Shown: one piece after another, positions 62,502 through 64,000 of the stretch | Position numbering within the stretch: the stretch's first letter is position 1 | Layout: every line of letters begins with the position of its first letter | DNA from: Allobosea sp. UNC402CLCol | GTDB taxonomy: Bacteria; Pseudomonadota; Alphaproteobacteria; Rhizobiales; Beijerinckiaceae | NCBI RefSeq assembly: GCF_000745475.1 | Contig: NZ_JQJJ01000010.1 | Coordinates: 124,001 to 188,000, forward strand | Length of the DNA stretch: 64,000 nt | Reading direction: 5' to 3' | The notes under the pieces: model-generated | Told to the model about the DNA's origin: nothing | The model's input: only the letters and a program-made list of their open reading frames with translations | Databases searched by the model: none | Translations under genes and position numbers: made by a program

Positions 62502-64000
62502 CTATTCCGCCGCCTGTGGCAAGGCCGCGGGCAGCCCCTCACGCAACTGCCCCAGCAACATCGCCTCCTCGGCCTTCGCCGCCTTCAGGTGCCGCTCTTT
62601 CACATGGCCGAAGCCGCGGATCTTCTCCGGGATCGCGGCCAGCGCCACGCAGAGCGCGTGGTTCTCCGGCGTGAGCTTGGTCAGCAGTTCGTTCAGCAGC
62701 GCCTCGTAATCGGCGATCAGCCGGCGCTCGGTGCGGCGTTCCTGCGTGTAGCCGAAGAGGTCGAAGGCGGTGCCGCGCAGGCCCTTGAATTTCGCCAGCA
62801 GCGAGAAGGCCCCCATCATCCACGGCCCGAAGCTCATCTTGCGCGGCAGGCCAGTGTTCGGATCGCGCCTGGCCAGCAGCGGCGGGGCGAGGTGGAATTC
62901 GTAGCGCAGCGCTTTGCCATCCTTGCCGTCGGCCTCGAAGGTCGCGGCGAGCTGCTGGCGGAAGGCGCCGTCGCTGTAGAGGCGCGCGACCTCGTATTCG
63001 TCCTTATAGGCCATCAGCTTGAAGAGATTGCGTGCGACCGCCTCGCTCAGAGCCGTCTGGCCGGGCGAGACGGCCGCTTCCTTCGTCTGCACGCGCGCGA
63101 CGAGATGGCGGTAGCGGGCGCCATAGGCGGTGTTCTGATAGGCGGTGAGATAGGCGACGCGGCGGGCGATGATCTCGTCGAGCGTCTCCGAGAGATGGCG
63201 GGCGGCTGTCGGCGCATTGACCTGGGCCAGCAGCGCGTCGAGCGCGGCCGGATCATGCGCGGCGCGGCGGCCGAGCTCGAAGGCCTCGAGATTCATCGCC
63301 ACGGCCTCGCCGTTGAGCACGATCGCCCGGCGCAGCGCCGCGCGGGACAAGGGCACGGCGCCGAGCTGCCAGGCATGGCCGAGCATCAGCATATTGGCCG
63401 CGATGGCATTGCCAAGGAAGGCGACCGCCGTCGCGGTAGCGTCGAGGAAGCGGGTGTTGTCGCGGCCCGCCGCCGAGAGGATGGCGCGCTTCAGGCGTTC
63501 GGTCGGGAGCGAGAAGTCGGCATTGCGGGTGAAGTCGCCCGGCAGGCTCTCGGCGGTGTTGACGATGACCATCCCGCCTTCGGGCCGGATCGCGCCGAGC
63601 ACCTTCTTCGAGCCGGTGACGGTCAGGTCGCAGCCCAGAACGAGATCGGCCTGTCCGGCCGTGACGCGGATGGCGTGAATGTCCTCGGGTCTCGGCGCGA
63701 GCTTGACGTGGCTGAAGACCGCGCCGCCCTTCTGGGCGAGGCCGGCCATGTCGATCATGCCGCAGCCCTTGTCCTCGAGATGGGCGGCCATGCCGAGGAT
63801 CGCGCCGATGGTGACGACGCCGGTGCCGCCGACGCCGGTGACGATCACGGCGAAGCTGCGGTCGAGCGCCGGCACGGCGGGCTCGGGGATATCGGCCTCG
63901 CCCAGCGCCTGCGCATCGAGACGCAGCGGCTCCGCCTTCTTCGGGCGGGCGCCGTGGACCGTTACGAAGGACGGGCAGAAGCCCTTCACGCAGGAGAAAT
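62502..64000 (-). CDS. Indolepyruvate ferredoxin oxidoreductase, fused type (C-terminal part, runs off the window)
   Basis: The minus-strand frame is open to the window edge, so the first visible codons (FSCVKGFCPSF, part of a Cys-rich segment) are internal. The visible 498 residues contain the gamma-type domain with VTGVGGTGVVTIGAILGMAA, DMAGLAQKGGAVFSHVKLAP and GCDLTVTGSKKVL, then a C-terminal region ending QAAE. In the fused enzymes (about 1150 residues) this follows the thiamine-diphosphate and iron-sulfur domains. It would oxidise aromatic 2-oxo acids (indolepyruvate, phenylpyruvate) to acyl-CoA, reducing ferredoxin. Confidence 0.9.
   Translation of the reverse strand, partial: FSCVKGFCPSFVTVHGARPKKAEPLRLDAQALGEADIPEPAVPALDRSFAVIVTGVGGTGVVTIGAILGMAAHLEDKGCGMIDMAGLAQKGGAVFSHVKLAPRPEDIHAIRVTAGQADLVLGCDLTVTGSKKVLGAIRPEGGMVIVNTAESLPGDFTRNADFSLPTERLKRAILSAAGRDNTRFLDATATAVAFLGNAIAANMLMLGHAWQLGAVPLSRAALRRAIVLNGEAVAMNLEAFELGRRAAHDPAALDALLAQVNAPTAARHLSETLDEIIARRVAYLTAYQNTAYGARYRHLVARVQTKEAAVSPGQTALSEAVARNLFKLMAYKDEYEVARLYSDGAFRQQLAATFEADGKDGKALRYEFHLAPPLLARRDPNTGLPRKMSFGPWMMGAFSLLAKFKGLRGTAFDLFGYTQERRTERRLIADYEALLNELLTKLTPENHALCVALAAIPEKIRGFGHVKERHLKAAKAEEAMLLGQLREGLPAALPQAAE

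Overview
This is a 64 kb chromosomal window from a high-GC alphaproteobacterium. The best guess is the order Hyphomicrobiales, close to Bosea or Bradyrhizobium. The support is the gene content: homospermidine synthase with a group IV ornithine decarboxylase, a Fur/Mur regulator lacking the usual CxxC zinc pairs, an IalB-like protein, a DUF930 protein, the secA/parvulin/argJ/mutT neighbourhood, and dispersed palindromes of the kind scattered through rhizobial genomes. Genus level is inference only. Most of the window is core metabolism with normal codon use. I see no CRISPR array, rRNA, complete insertion sequence or prophage. The one tRNA is tRNA-Gly(GCC).

Layout. 1-2.7 kb: the end of an unidentified gene, then a visibly lower-GC patch ending at tRNA-Gly; it holds one frameshifted DUF262 gene with an AlbA_2/Schlafen-like tail. 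2.9-6.6 kb: Ala-tRNA(Pro) deacylase, chaperedoxin (CnoX/YbbN), a Lon-substrate-binding-domain protein and an MFS transporter. 6.7-14.9 kb (minus strand): homospermidine synthase; a glycerophosphodiester uptake set (UgpA/UgpE/UgpB-like proteins and a GpdQ-like phosphodiesterase, no ATPase); an acetyltransferase; ornithine decarboxylase with a long leader, probably the alphaproteobacterial speF element. 14.9-24 kb: glyoxalase-fold protein, OpgG, small GNAT, Fur/Mur, flavin oxidoreductase, SerA, NfeD/SPFH pair, a repeat-rich spacer and an IalB-like protein. 24-31.3 kb: SecA divergent from parvulin, ArgJ, an EamA exporter, a lipoprotein and MutT. 31.3-41.8 kb: DUF930, YcaQ/AlkZ-like, CAP and MscS-type proteins, a permuted ROK-like protein, and small metabolic and acetyltransferase genes including GloB. 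41.9-50.7 kb: AccA, an L,D-transpeptidase, a TorF-type porin, MarR with a divergent hydrolase, ferrochelatase, a 5'-nucleotidase and uracil-DNA glycosylase. 50.7-60.1 kb (minus strand): one transport-and-activation cluster (acyl-CoA synthetase, LivG/H/M, binding protein, LivF, then a zinc protease and a PaaK-like ligase). 60.4-64 kb: VOC protein, small secreted protein, an orphan of 67 residues, a Crp/Fnr regulator and the 3' part of indolepyruvate ferredoxin oxidoreductase.

Working together. Two linked genes make ornithine to putrescine to homospermidine. The UgpBAE/GpdQ set would import and cleave glycerophosphodiesters. The liv-type importer flanked by two CoA ligases suggests uptake and CoA activation of a carboxylate, not of an amino acid. 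The most unusual object is the ROK-like protein at 37.1-38.1 kb, whose kinase motifs appear in circularly permuted order. Other points of interest are the broken DUF262-AlbA_2 gene, the decarboxylase leader, a large inverted-repeat hairpin inside the liv operon, and clean palindromic operators next to the MarR and Fur genes.
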